Source: Saccharothrix saharensis (lineage in GTDB: Bacteria; Actinomycetota; Actinomycetes; Mycobacteriales; Pseudonocardiaceae). Taken from it: DNA of 64,000 bases. Both the position numbers and the translations under genes were made by a program. The notes below the pieces were generated by a model, which did not search any database, had not been told where the DNA came from, and worked only from the letters and a program-made list of their open reading frames with translations. Shown piece after piece: positions 53,410-62,187 of this stretch; the first letter of the stretch is position 1; every line of letters begins with the position of its first letter. Location: positions 930,001-994,000 of the forward strand of contig NZ_VFPP01000001.1 of the NCBI RefSeq assembly GCF_006716745.1, written 5' to 3'.

Positions 53410-54609
53410 GTGGCCCGGCCCGGCGTGCTCAGGGGGCACGCCGGGCCGCGCCGGGCGCTGGCGGTGCTGTGCCTGACCCAGGTCACCGGCTGGGGCGTGC
53501 TGTTCTACGGCTTCCCGGTGCTCGCGCCCGCCATCGGCGCGGGCACCGGTTGGTCCGACACCGCGGTCATCGGCGCGTTCTCGGTCGCGCAACTGGTCAT
53601 GGCGGTGGTCGGCGTGCCCGTCGGCCGGCTGCTCGACCGGCACGGGCCCCGCGTGGTGATGACGACCGGCTCGGTGCTGTCCGTCGCGGCGTTGGCGGTG
53701 GTCGCGTCGGCGCGGTCCCTGCCGTGGTTCTACGCGGGGTGGGTGCTGGTCGGCGTGGCGATGGCGGGGGTGCTGTACCAACCGGCGTTCGCCGCCCTGA
53801 CCCGCTGGCACGGTCCCGACCGCCGGGTGGCCGCGCTGACGGCCGTGACGGTAGCGGGCGGCTTGGCGAGCACCGTGTTCGCCCCGCTCACCGCCGGGCT
53901 GGCCGCGCACCTGGACTGGCGGCAGACGTACCTGGTGCTCGCCGGGCTGCTCGGCGTGATCACGGTGCCCGCGCACCTGTTCGGCCTGCGGCTGCCGTGG
54001 CCCGAGCAGCCCGCCGGCGCGCACACCCGCGGTCCGACCGCGATCGCCCGCAGCCGGCCGTTCGTGCTGCTCGTGACGGCGATGAGCCTCGGCGCGCTGG
54101 CCGTGCACGCGATCGTGGTCGCCCTGGTGCCGCTGTTCGCCGAACGCGGCCTGTCCACCACGACGGCCGCGTGGGCGCTCGGCCTGGGCGGTGTCGGCCA
54201 GGTCCTCGGCCGCCTCGGCTACGGACCGCTGGTCGCCAGGGCCGGCGTGCGGGCGCGAACGGCGGGCGTGCTGCTGACGGCGGCCGCCACCACCCTCCTG
54301 TTGGGACTGGTTCCCGGCCCGGCGTCCGCCCTCGTCGCCGCCGCCGTCCTGGCGGGTGTCGTGCGGGGCATCTTCACGCTGGTCCAGGCCACCGCCGTGT
54401 CCGACCGCTGGGGCACGGCGCACTACGGTCGGCTCAGCGGCATCCTCCACGCACCGCTGACCGTCACCTCGGCCGCCGCTCCGTGGGTCGCCGCCGCGCT
54501 CGCCGGACCGCTCGGCGGGTACCCGGCCGTCTTCGCCGTGCTGGCGGCGTTGGGCGTGGTGGCGGCGGTGGTCTCGCTGAAGTCGGTGCCGCACTACACT
54601 CCGGGCTGA
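53410..54609 (+). CDS. MFS exporter of the arsenic locus
   Basis: A 399-aa transporter with about 12 membrane helices: LTQVTGWGVLFYGFPVLAP, GVPVGRLLDRHGPRVVMTTG (motif A-like), WVLVGVAMAGVLYQPAFAAL and YGPLVARAGVRARTAGVLLT. The GTG start is one base after the arsO stop, so they are co-transcribed. The position suggests export of an arsenical produced or altered by ArsO/ArsN1, but single-substrate assignment from sequence is not possible. No arsB, acr3 or arsC is present. Confidence 0.87.
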   Translation: MARPGVLRGHAGPRRALAVLCLTQVTGWGVLFYGFPVLAPAIGAGTGWSDTAVIGAFSVAQLVMAVVGVPVGRLLDRHGPRVVMTTGSVLSVAALAVVASARSLPWFYAGWVLVGVAMAGVLYQPAFAALTRWHGPDRRVAALTAVTVAGGLASTVFAPLTAGLAAHLDWRQTYLVLAGLLGVITVPAHLFGLRLPWPEQPAGAHTRGPTAIARSRPFVLLVTAMSLGALAVHAIVVALVPLFAERGLSTTTAAWALGLGGVGQVLGRLGYGPLVARAGVRARTAGVLLTAAATTLLLGLVPGPASALVAAAVLAGVVRGIFTLVQATAVSDRWGTAHYGRLSGILHAPLTVTSAAAPWVAAALAGPLGGYPAVFAVLAALGVVAAVVSLKSVPHYTPG

Positions 54610-54629
54610 GACTTCTGTGGGGGCACGCG

Positions 54630-54980
54630 GTGGCAGTGAGCAGTGACGACTTCTTTCGCATGGTGAACGCGCTCGTCGACGTCGAACGCGCGGAAAGCCG
54701 GGACTACCGCTCGTTCAGCGTGCGGGGCCGGAAGTTCGGCTACTACTGGCCGCGCACGCGGACCGTCGGCCTGAAGCAGTTGCTGTCCGAGCAGCAGGCG
54801 CTGGTCGCCGAGCGGCCCGACGTGTTCGAGGAGCAGTTCACGTCCGGCGGCTTCGGCTGGGTGGTCGTCCACCTGGCGGGCGTCGAGGCCGACGAGCTGT
54901 CCGAGTTGGTCTTCGAGGCGTGGCGGCTGTCCGCGCCCGGGGACCTGGTCGCCCAGGTCCCCGACCCGGCCCGCCGCTGA
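54630..54980 (+). CDS. MmcQ/YjbR-like protein
   Basis: A 116-aa protein of the MmcQ/YjbR double-wing fold: SSDDFFRMVNALVDVERAES, RSFSVRGRKFGYYWP, GLKQLLSEQQALVAERPDVF, GWVVVHLAGVEADELSELVF and EAWRLSAP. The family binds DNA or other ligands; its role is not well defined. The GTG at 54630 follows GTGGGGGCACGCG. It is 20 bases after the MFS gene and may belong to the arsenic operon, but it is a common stand-alone gene. Confidence 0.85.
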   Translation: MAVSSDDFFRMVNALVDVERAESRDYRSFSVRGRKFGYYWPRTRTVGLKQLLSEQQALVAERPDVFEEQFTSGGFGWVVVHLAGVEADELSELVFEAWRLSAPGDLVAQVPDPARR

Positions 54981-55115
54981 CGCCGACCGGCGCCCGTCAG
55001 CGGCCCTCGATCGGCCGGCGCGGACCTCCGACACGCTGATCCGGCGTTTACGGAACCGAGCAGGGCTCCAATGCGTCATCATCTGTCGGACGGATGGCGC
55101 GGGGAGGATGGACGG

Positions 55116-58100
55116 ATGGCGGGGGAAAACCCGTTGGTGGCTGCGCCGCCGGCGGAGTCGGGTTCGTTCTTCAACGCCGGTACGGGTGACAACGGGTGGG
55201 CGACGGGGATCTCCATCGCGGAGTCGGCGATGGACGCGTTCAACGGGATCAAGGACGGGAACTGGGTCGAGGCCGGCCTGGGGATGGTCGGGTTGGCCGC
55301 GGACGCGGCGGCGATGGCGATCGATCCGTTCGGGACGTTGATGTCGTCGGCGGCGTCGTTCCTGATGGAGCACGTGCAGCCGTTGAAGGACATGCTGGAC
55401 TGGCTGGCCGGTGATCCGCCGGTGATCGAGTCGTACTCCACGACGTGGAACAACGTCGCGACCGAGCTGGGCAAGATCGCCGAGGAGTACGACGCGGGGG
55501 TCAAGCGGGGCACGGCGGGGTGGACCGGACCGGCCGCGGAGGCCTACCTGACCAACTCGAAGGTGCACGGTGACGCCCTGGCGGGTGCCGCGTCGGCCGC
55601 GGGCACGGTGGGCACGGTCGTGGGCCTCATGGGCATGGTGGTGGCGTTCGTCCGCGAGATGGTGCGCGACCTGATCGCCGACCTGGTGGGCAAGCTGATC
55701 GCGTGGGTGCTGGAGGCGGTGTTCTCGCTGGGGTTCGGGACGCCGGTGATCGTGGCGCAGGCCGTGACGGCGATCTCGAAGTGGGCCGCGAAGATCGCGA
55801 AGATCATCCAGGACCTGCTGAACACGATCAAGAAGGTCTCGCCGATGCTGAAGCGTCTGGTGGAGGTCTTCGAGAAGATCATGAAGGTGGTCGGCAAGCT
55901 CGCGGGCAAGGCGACCGGCCTGGACGTGCTGGACCCGGGCAACATCAAGAAGGGCGGCTTCCTCCAGACGGGACGGGCCGACATCGACACCCCCTCCGGC
56001 AGCGGCACCCCGGGAACCGGCAGTCCGTCCACTTCGGACAGCGGCGCACCATCCAACCGCCCCGCGGACACCACTTCGACCTCCAGCAGCACCACCACCG
56101 ACACACCCCCGACCTCCCGCCCGGGCCGCGGCGACCCGACCGACCTGCCACCGTCCACACCCCGCCCGGGCCGCGACCCGAACACCCCCGACCACGACGT
56201 ACCCCGGGGCACCACCGCACCCGGCGGCAACACCCCCGGCAGCACGCCGGGCGGCAGGCCGACCGGCAACTCACCCGGCGGCAACACCCCCCTCGGCGAA
56301 CACCGGGGCGGTCCCGGCGGCCAACCCGCACCGAGCAGCAGCTCTCCGGTCGGCGAGCACCGGGGCGGTCCGGGCGGTCAGCCCGCGCCCGGTGGTCATG
56401 GCAACGGCGGCCCGGGCACCGCCAGCAGCCCCAGCGGCGGCGGCACTGGCGGTGGTGGCACCGGCGGCGGCGGTTCGCACGGCGGTGGCGGCGGTTCCGG
56501 TGGCAGCCCCGGTGGCAGCCCGAATGGTGGCGGCGCGTCGAACCCGACCACCCCGTCGCACCGCGTCGACCAGACTTCCGCGGCCACGGCCGCGGCTCCC
56601 GAGGCACCTCCACGCCCCGACCAGCCTCACACCGGTGGCAACGCCGGCACCGGTCCCGGCAACCCCGCTGCCGGTCCCGGCGCGGGTGGCACTCCGCCTG
56701 CCGGCGCGCCCGCAGGCGGCGGCACGCCCGGTGGTGGTGGCGCACCCGGTGGTGGTGGCGCGCGTCCGGGCAGCGGCGCGGGCTGGACCGGAACTCCCGG
56801 CAGTCGGGGCGACCTGGGCTCCGGCATCCCGACCGCACGCGGTCCCGAGAACCTCACACCCTCACACCGACCCTCGGGCACAAGCCCTTCGAGCACCGGT
56901 CCCGGTCCCTCCCACGCCGGCTCACCGCACACCGGCCCGTCACACGCAGGGCCGCCGCACACAGGTGCGCCTCACGCAACGCCGCCCCAGGCAGGCCCAC
57001 CGCATGCCGGACCGCCCCACGCCGGGCCGACACATGCGGGGCCGTCCCACGCCGGGCCGTCGCACGGCCGGCCGCCCCACGCGGGGCCGAACCCGCCACA
57101 CACGAACCCCGCCGGTCCGGCGCACGCCCGCCCGCAAGGTGGCCCGATGCCGCCGCACGCGGGACCCGGTCACACCACTGCGCCGCACTCACCGAATGGG
57201 CCGGGGCACAACAGCCCGCACCACGGCGCGCCGAACCGAGGTCCCGCAGGCCCGGACTTCAGCCGTCCCCGTGGCGGCGACGGGCCCCTGCCCCACACTC
57301 CCAACCGGCCGTTCGACGGCCCGCCACCCCAGCGGCACCCGGACGCGCAAGCACCCGCCCCGCGGCACGCTCCGGACACGCCCACCCCGCGCCGCGTCCC
57401 GGACGCGTGGACCCCGCCCCACCGCGACACCGACGCCCCGAAACCGCACTCCCCCGGTGGCGACACCCCGCACCGCGACGCCGACCGCACCGACAGCGAT
57501 GCCGACCGGACCGGCAGCGACCGGACCGATACCGATCGATCCGACGCCGACCGGCCCGACATCGACCAGGCCCACGCCCGGCACGGCGAGACCACCCCCG
57601 CCGGCATCTCGCACCACCGCGGCGACAGCGACATGGGCGACCTGCCCCACCGCGTCCCACCCGACCCCCGCTACTTCACCGCCGACGTCCACATCACCCC
57701 CGACGGCCGCGCCCGCATCGGCAACCACACCTACACCCCCGAGGACTACGGCGACCTCCTGCGCCGCAACGGCTGGGACGGCAGAACCCCCCTCCGACTC
57801 ATCGGCTGCGACGCCGGCAGCAACGACTTCGCCAACCGCCTCGCCCGCCACACCGGCGCCGACGTCCTCGCCCCCACCAAACCCGCCTGGACCGACACCC
57901 ACGGCCGCGTCTACACCAGCGACGCCCACACCGGCCCCGACGGCACCCGCCAACCCCGCATCCCACCCAACGGCGAGTGGAACACCCACCACCCCGACGG
58001 CACCACCACCAAAACAGGCACCGACGGCTTCGCCCCCGGCACCGACGACACCGACAAGACCGACCTCGACCCCACCGACGCCCAAGACCGCGGCGTGCGG

Positions 58101-59612
58101 GACAACTCGATCACCGACCCGCCGGAGGGCCGCGACCCCACGCCGCAGCGCAGCGTGGACTGGGACCCGCCCCAGGACCTGCCACGCGTGGACCTGGACG
58201 TCGACCCGGACCAGCGCGTCCTCGACTTCAACGGCGGCCCGCCGCTGGAGCCGAACTCCCGCGTCGTCGTCCACAATCCGGACGGCTCGGTGCGCGGCAC
58301 CTACTACACCGACGCCAACCGCAACGTCACACACGTCGACACCAGCGTGCCGAACACCCGCAACAGCTCGGGCGTGCCGGTCAACCCCGACACCGCACGG
58401 CCCGAGCCCGGCGTGGTGTACCAAGTGGACACCGGCGTCAGCACGCACACGTTCCGCGGCCAGGAGATCCCGGACGCGAACACCGGCGCGGACGTGAGCA
58501 CCGGCAACGACGCGGACACCCCGGACACGTCGGACACCGGCACGACGCCCGACGCGCCACCGGAGAACCGGCCCGCCGACCGCTTCGACGACTTCGACCA
58601 GACCGCGACGCCACCCGCCGTGGAGTGGGACCCGCCCGGCGGCCCGGACGGCACCTACCGGACGATGCCGCCGCACGAGAACTACAACCCGGCTCCCCCT
58701 CCCGACGGCGACGGCCCGTTCTCCGTGCGCGGCAACGACCCGGACAACCCGCTGGAGAGCAACGCCCGCTACGACGTCTACAACGAGAACGGCGACTGGC
58801 ACGGCACGTTCTACACCGACGTCGACGGCCGGGTCTCGCACGTGCACACCTGGTCGGGCAACAGCAGGGAAGGCTTCAACCCCGAACTCGGCACCCAGGA
58901 GACGTGGGACGCGGGCCTGCCGGTCCCCGCGCCGAACACGACGTTCGCGGTGGGCCCGCGGCACATGGAGGGCATGGACCCGACCAAGCCGCAACAGATG
59001 TACCGGACCGACGTGCACGGCGACACGGTCGCCGCGAGCGGCCGCCCGGTCTACCCGCCGAGCGGCACCACGGCCGAGGAGTTCTGGGGTCCGCGGCGCG
59101 GCGTCACGCCCGGTTCGGTCGGCGAGGGCGTCCAACCCGACACCGGCCGGATCGCCAGCGGCGGCCCGGAGGGCTTCAAGAGCCCGACCGCGGGCGAGTA
59201 CGCGCCGTTCAACTACTACGGCAACCGGCACGACCTCTTCAAGTTCGACGGCGGCCACATCGTGCCGTTCGAGGGCGGCGGACCGGGCGAGCGGATCAAC
59301 CACGTCCCGCAGTGGGCCTACGAGAACCGCCCGATGAAGATCGACGACGCGCCGACGGACAACACGTGGCGGCGGATGGAGGAGGACATCGCGCGCCGCG
59401 CGGCGGTCGACGGCACGTCGGTCGACCGGGTGGACTTCTTCGCCGAACGCACCACGCCGGACGTGCACACGCCGGACAAGCTGCACGTGCGGTACCACTT
59501 CACGGTGTCCGACCCGCCGCCGCCCCGCACCGTGCAGGAGATCAGGAGCTTCCACAATGTCCCCGAACCCGCCAGGAACAACCGTGTCGTCCTCCCGCCG
59601 CCAACCCCGTGA
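55116..59612 (+). CDS. Polymorphic toxin: WXG-like N-terminus, Pro/His-rich linker, C-terminal DNA/RNA non-specific endonuclease
   Basis: A 1498-aa protein. Residues 1-~280 are a WXG100/ESX-like helical module (TTWNNVATELGKIAEEYDAG, GTAGWTGPAAEAYL at ~134) with a hydrophobic stretch (VGLMGMVVAFVREM). Residues ~290-800 are a Pro/Gly/Ser linker with HAGPP-type repeats. Residues ~840-960 are a conserved block (TPLRLIGCDAGSNDFANRLA) resembling C80-like self-processing domains. Two ~120-residue repeats follow (RGTYYTDANRNVTHVDT; HGTFYTDVDGRVSHVHT). The last ~170 residues are an NS-type nuclease with DGGHIVPFEGGGPGERINHV. ATG 55116 follows GGGGAGG. The immunity gene overlaps its end. Confidence 0.9.
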   Translation: MAGENPLVAAPPAESGSFFNAGTGDNGWATGISIAESAMDAFNGIKDGNWVEAGLGMVGLAADAAAMAIDPFGTLMSSAASFLMEHVQPLKDMLDWLAGDPPVIESYSTTWNNVATELGKIAEEYDAGVKRGTAGWTGPAAEAYLTNSKVHGDALAGAASAAGTVGTVVGLMGMVVAFVREMVRDLIADLVGKLIAWVLEAVFSLGFGTPVIVAQAVTAISKWAAKIAKIIQDLLNTIKKVSPMLKRLVEVFEKIMKVVGKLAGKATGLDVLDPGNIKKGGFLQTGRADIDTPSGSGTPGTGSPSTSDSGAPSNRPADTTSTSSSTTTDTPPTSRPGRGDPTDLPPSTPRPGRDPNTPDHDVPRGTTAPGGNTPGSTPGGRPTGNSPGGNTPLGEHRGGPGGQPAPSSSSPVGEHRGGPGGQPAPGGHGNGGPGTASSPSGGGTGGGGTGGGGSHGGGGGSGGSPGGSPNGGGASNPTTPSHRVDQTSAATAAAPEAPPRPDQPHTGGNAGTGPGNPAAGPGAGGTPPAGAPAGGGTPGGGGAPGGGGARPGSGAGWTGTPGSRGDLGSGIPTARGPENLTPSHRPSGTSPSSTGPGPSHAGSPHTGPSHAGPPHTGAPHATPPQAGPPHAGPPHAGPTHAGPSHAGPSHGRPPHAGPNPPHTNPAGPAHARPQGGPMPPHAGPGHTTAPHSPNGPGHNSPHHGAPNRGPAGPDFSRPRGGDGPLPHTPNRPFDGPPPQRHPDAQAPAPRHAPDTPTPRRVPDAWTPPHRDTDAPKPHSPGGDTPHRDADRTDSDADRTGSDRTDTDRSDADRPDIDQAHARHGETTPAGISHHRGDSDMGDLPHRVPPDPRYFTADVHITPDGRARIGNHTYTPEDYGDLLRRNGWDGRTPLRLIGCDAGSNDFANRLARHTGADVLAPTKPAWTDTHGRVYTSDAHTGPDGTRQPRIPPNGEWNTHHPDGTTTKTGTDGFAPGTDDTDKTDLDPTDAQDRGVRDNSITDPPEGRDPTPQRSVDWDPPQDLPRVDLDVDPDQRVLDFNGGPPLEPNSRVVVHNPDGSVRGTYYTDANRNVTHVDTSVPNTRNSSGVPVNPDTARPEPGVVYQVDTGVSTHTFRGQEIPDANTGADVSTGNDADTPDTSDTGTTPDAPPENRPADRFDDFDQTATPPAVEWDPPGGPDGTYRTMPPHENYNPAPPPDGDGPFSVRGNDPDNPLESNARYDVYNENGDWHGTFYTDVDGRVSHVHTWSGNSREGFNPELGTQETWDAGLPVPAPNTTFAVGPRHMEGMDPTKPQQMYRTDVHGDTVAASGRPVYPPSGTTAEEFWGPRRGVTPGSVGEGVQPDTGRIASGGPEGFKSPTAGEYAPFNYYGNRHDLFKFDGGHIVPFEGGGPGERINHVPQWAYENRPMKIDDAPTDNTWRRMEEDIARRAAVDGTSVDRVDFFAERTTPDVHTPDKLHVRYHFTVSDPPPPRTVQEIRSFHNVPEPARNNRVVLPPPTP
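56890..57200 (+). repeat. His-Ala-Gly-Pro repeat tract in the toxin linker
   Basis: Irregular 12- to 15-base units such as CACGCCGGGCCG encode runs of HAGP(P/S/T). They are direct repeats of coding DNA with no spacers of constant length, so not a CRISPR. Confidence 0.8.
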
Positions 59613-60030
59613 CCTGCTCCAGGAGATCGGGCGCGACCTGGTCGAGGCGTGCCCGCAGGGCTGGTTCCGGATCGACCTGCGCGCGTCGGTGGCCGTGACG
59701 ACCGACTGGATGGCGTTGACCGTGCTGATGCCCGACCATTCCAGCCCGCCGGTCGACCCGCCGCTGTCGGTCGGCCGGACGCTGCGGGAGCTGCGCGAGC
59801 TGATGTACGTGGAAGGGCGTGGCACGTGGTTCTCGCTGCGGTACACGGTGGACCCGCCGGCCGAGTTCCACGTGGTGTACAACCACGACTTCGACCCGAA
59901 GTGGTCCCCGGACCTGACCGCGCGGGAGTGGGCGCTGGACCTGGAGCACTTCCCGCGCGACCCGGAGCACGTGCCGGGCTGGCTGCGGGACAAGCTGCCG
60001 ACCGACGATCCGGCCGGTGCGGGATACTGA
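59557..60030 (+). CDS. YezG-like immunity protein, first copy
   Basis: A 157-aa cytoplasmic protein that starts 56 bases inside the toxin gene in another frame. The pattern LLQEIGRDLVEACPQGWFRI, then RGTWFSLRYTVDPPAEFHVV, and the end ALDLEHFPRDPEHVPGWLRD matches the YezG/Imm family. An AGGAG lies 10 bases before the ATG. Tight overlap with the nuclease toxin makes it the likely cognate antidote. It shares the FPR-x-x-EHVP-x-WLR end with the next gene. Confidence 0.85.
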   Translation: MSPNPPGTTVSSSRRQPRDLLQEIGRDLVEACPQGWFRIDLRASVAVTTDWMALTVLMPDHSSPPVDPPLSVGRTLRELRELMYVEGRGTWFSLRYTVDPPAEFHVVYNHDFDPKWSPDLTAREWALDLEHFPRDPEHVPGWLRDKLPTDDPAGAGY

Positions 60031-60034
60031 CGCC

Positions 60035-60463
60035 ATGACGCAACCACTCAACCCGGTCCAGCAGGACGAGCTGTTGCAGCTCATCACCGAGCGCCTGGTG
60101 CTCGACCTGCCGGCGGGGTGGAGCCACCTCCAGGTCGACCACAAGTCCCTCGGCGACCACGTCGAGGCGGGCGGCCTGCTGCGCATGGCGAACGGCGGCA
60201 TGTTCGGCTGGGACCTGCCCGAGGAGGTACTCGACCTGTTCGCGCGGTTGCGCGCCGGCATGGCCCGTCCGGGGCGCGGCACGTGGTTGCACGCCACCTA
60301 CTGGCTCGACTACCCCGACAAGTACTCGATCGAGTACAACCGCCAGGACGAGCCCCGGTTCCGCACCCCGCCGCCGCCGCGGGCCTACGGTCGGGAGCTG
60401 GAGATCTTCCCCCGCGCCGACGAGCACGTCCCCGACTGGCTCCGCGCGGCCGCGCGCGGCTGA
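60035..60463 (+). CDS. YezG-like immunity protein, second copy
   Basis: A 142-aa paralogue of the preceding protein: LLQLITERLVLDLPAGWSHL, RGTWLHATYWLDYPDKYSIE, then RELEIFPRADEHVPDWLRAA. The ATG is four bases after the stop of the first copy, so both are co-expressed. Sequence outside the shared motifs has drifted well apart, which fits immunity to a related but different toxin tip, or a helper role. Confidence 0.85.
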   Translation: MTQPLNPVQQDELLQLITERLVLDLPAGWSHLQVDHKSLGDHVEAGGLLRMANGGMFGWDLPEEVLDLFARLRAGMARPGRGTWLHATYWLDYPDKYSIEYNRQDEPRFRTPPPPRAYGRELEIFPRADEHVPDWLRAAARG

Positions 60464-60580
60464 GCCCGCCCGCGGCCCGACCGGGCAACGACTCTGCCCC
60501 GACGCTGCCCTCCGAGCCCTGCGCCGCCACCGTCGCGGCGGGCAGGGTCGGCCCGGGACGGGCGGCTGGACGGAGGGGCG

Positions 60581-62080
60581 ATGCGGGCACACGGCCGGGA
60601 GGCCAGGCGCGGCGGACGACGGGTGGAGGACCCCGCACCGGACGTCGGGGTGCACTCGGCGACGGCCACGCCGGTGCTGGAGGTGCAGCGGACCGCGCGT
60701 GGCGGGCAGGCGAGGGGCGCGCACTCGGCGCAGGACGCCCTGGCCGGGTACGCCGAACGGTGGCGCGAGGCGTCCGCGCTGCCCTGGTGGCAACCGCGCT
60801 CCACCCTGCTCCGGGAAGTCGACCGCACGTTGCGGGTGTGGGCCCAGGGCTACCGCTCGGCCCCTGACGCACCGGCCAACCGAGGCCGGCTCGACCAGGT
60901 CCTCGCCGCGATCGGCCGGTGGCAGCAGAGCAAGACGGGCCGCGTCTCGGCGCGGAGCGCCTTCGTGCAGGGCTTGACCGATTTGGTGAACGCCGCCCGC
61001 GCGACGCCGACGGGCGACGCCGGGCAGACCGACGACCACCGGCACCCGCCGGTCGACATCGACGACGCCCGGTACGCCGGCCTGATCGGCGAACTCCGCA
61101 CCATCGCGCAGGCCGAGCGCGACCGGGAAGGCGCCGAGGGTTCGTCCCGCCGACCGGACCCGGGAACGACGCACCTCGACGCGCCCGACCAGGAGTCCCC
61201 GGCGGTCGGGGAAACGGGGACCGAGGTCGACGAGGCGCGCGAGTGGCCCGGCACGTGGGCGCGGGAGATCCGCGAGCTCGACCGGGGCAACAACCTGCTC
61301 GGGCCCGACAACAGGATCCTCCGCCGGCTGCGGGGCGACGACCCGACGAAGTACACCGACCACATCCGCAGGTTCATCGCCTCGCTCGCCGACCCCGCCG
61401 CGCCGGCGCTCGACGCCCGGGACATCCTCTACGAGCTGCGGAACGAGGCGCGCACCCCGGCGCACGTGCGGATCGCCGAGAACCAGAACTCCCCCGTGTG
61501 GGGAGGTCCCAGCAGCCTGCCCACCGTGCTCCAGAACGACCTGCTCGAACTGATCAACGCCAAGCTGCTGTGGCAGTCGGGTGACCGGCGGCTGCACCCG
61601 TGGCCGTTCAACGAAGCCGCCAAGAAGCCGGACTACCTGGTCGGCGACGACCCGGCGGAGCCCGCGGAGGGGGTGGGCGCGCAGGAGTTCTACGAGCGGG
61701 CGGAGGAGATCGGCGACCACGTCCGCGTGACGACGACCGTGTCCGGCGAACGGGGGGTCGACCAGGTCGTCAACAACTTCGGCCGGAACGTGGCGTCCAA
61801 GCTCTCGACCTACGCCGACAAGGACCGGCTGCGGGTGATCGTGGACCTGCACGAGAACATCGCGCTGCACCCGCGGCCGGAGTCGTCCTCCGGGGCCGCC
61901 CCGACGCCGGAAGCGCTGCGACGACGGCTGCTCGACCAGCTCCGGACGCTGCACGCGAGCCATCCCGGGGACATGGCGAGGTTGACGCGGGTGGACGCGA
62001 TCACGCCGGACGGTGTGCTGACCTTCGTGCCGGACGACTGGACCGCCGACAACGGGCCGGAGACGTCGTCACGGGGGTGA
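60581..62080 (+). CDS. Unrecognised 499-aa protein, possible second effector
   Basis: No clear family. The start MRAHGREARRGGRRVE and a PVLEVQRTARGG segment resemble the N-terminal lead of cargo proteins for extracellular contractile injection systems or DUF4157 proteins, but the HExxH motif of DUF4157 is absent. The middle is charged and helical (LDQVLAAIGRWQQSKTGRVS, DDPTKYTDHIRRFIASLADP). The last ~170 residues (VRVTTTVSGERGVDQVVNNF, DKDRLRVIVDLHENIALHP) look like a separate folded domain of the kind found at toxin tips. It follows the toxin-immunity set on the same strand, without a terminator seen. Confidence 0.65.
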   Translation: MRAHGREARRGGRRVEDPAPDVGVHSATATPVLEVQRTARGGQARGAHSAQDALAGYAERWREASALPWWQPRSTLLREVDRTLRVWAQGYRSAPDAPANRGRLDQVLAAIGRWQQSKTGRVSARSAFVQGLTDLVNAARATPTGDAGQTDDHRHPPVDIDDARYAGLIGELRTIAQAERDREGAEGSSRRPDPGTTHLDAPDQESPAVGETGTEVDEAREWPGTWAREIRELDRGNNLLGPDNRILRRLRGDDPTKYTDHIRRFIASLADPAAPALDARDILYELRNEARTPAHVRIAENQNSPVWGGPSSLPTVLQNDLLELINAKLLWQSGDRRLHPWPFNEAAKKPDYLVGDDPAEPAEGVGAQEFYERAEEIGDHVRVTTTVSGERGVDQVVNNFGRNVASKLSTYADKDRLRVIVDLHENIALHPRPESSSGAAPTPEALRRRLLDQLRTLHASHPGDMARLTRVDAITPDGVLTFVPDDWTADNGPETSSRG

Positions 62081-62187
62081 CGCGCTGCGGCGGTCACGTT
62101 CCCGGCGACGCCCACGGCGTGCACGCCGACGTGGTGCCGGACGGCTTGCCTCGTGGTCGGAGCGGCGAGCACCGGAGTGCGACCCGC

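Noticed and set aside
56890-57200. CRISPR-like direct repeats
   Set aside because: Units are variable, in frame and without unique spacers of constant length; they encode the HAGP-rich linker.
57189-60047. 952-aa open frame on the minus strand
   Set aside because: Antisense to the toxin and immunity genes; composition is Val/Arg/Gly-repeat with no domain, as expected from high-GC third-position bias.
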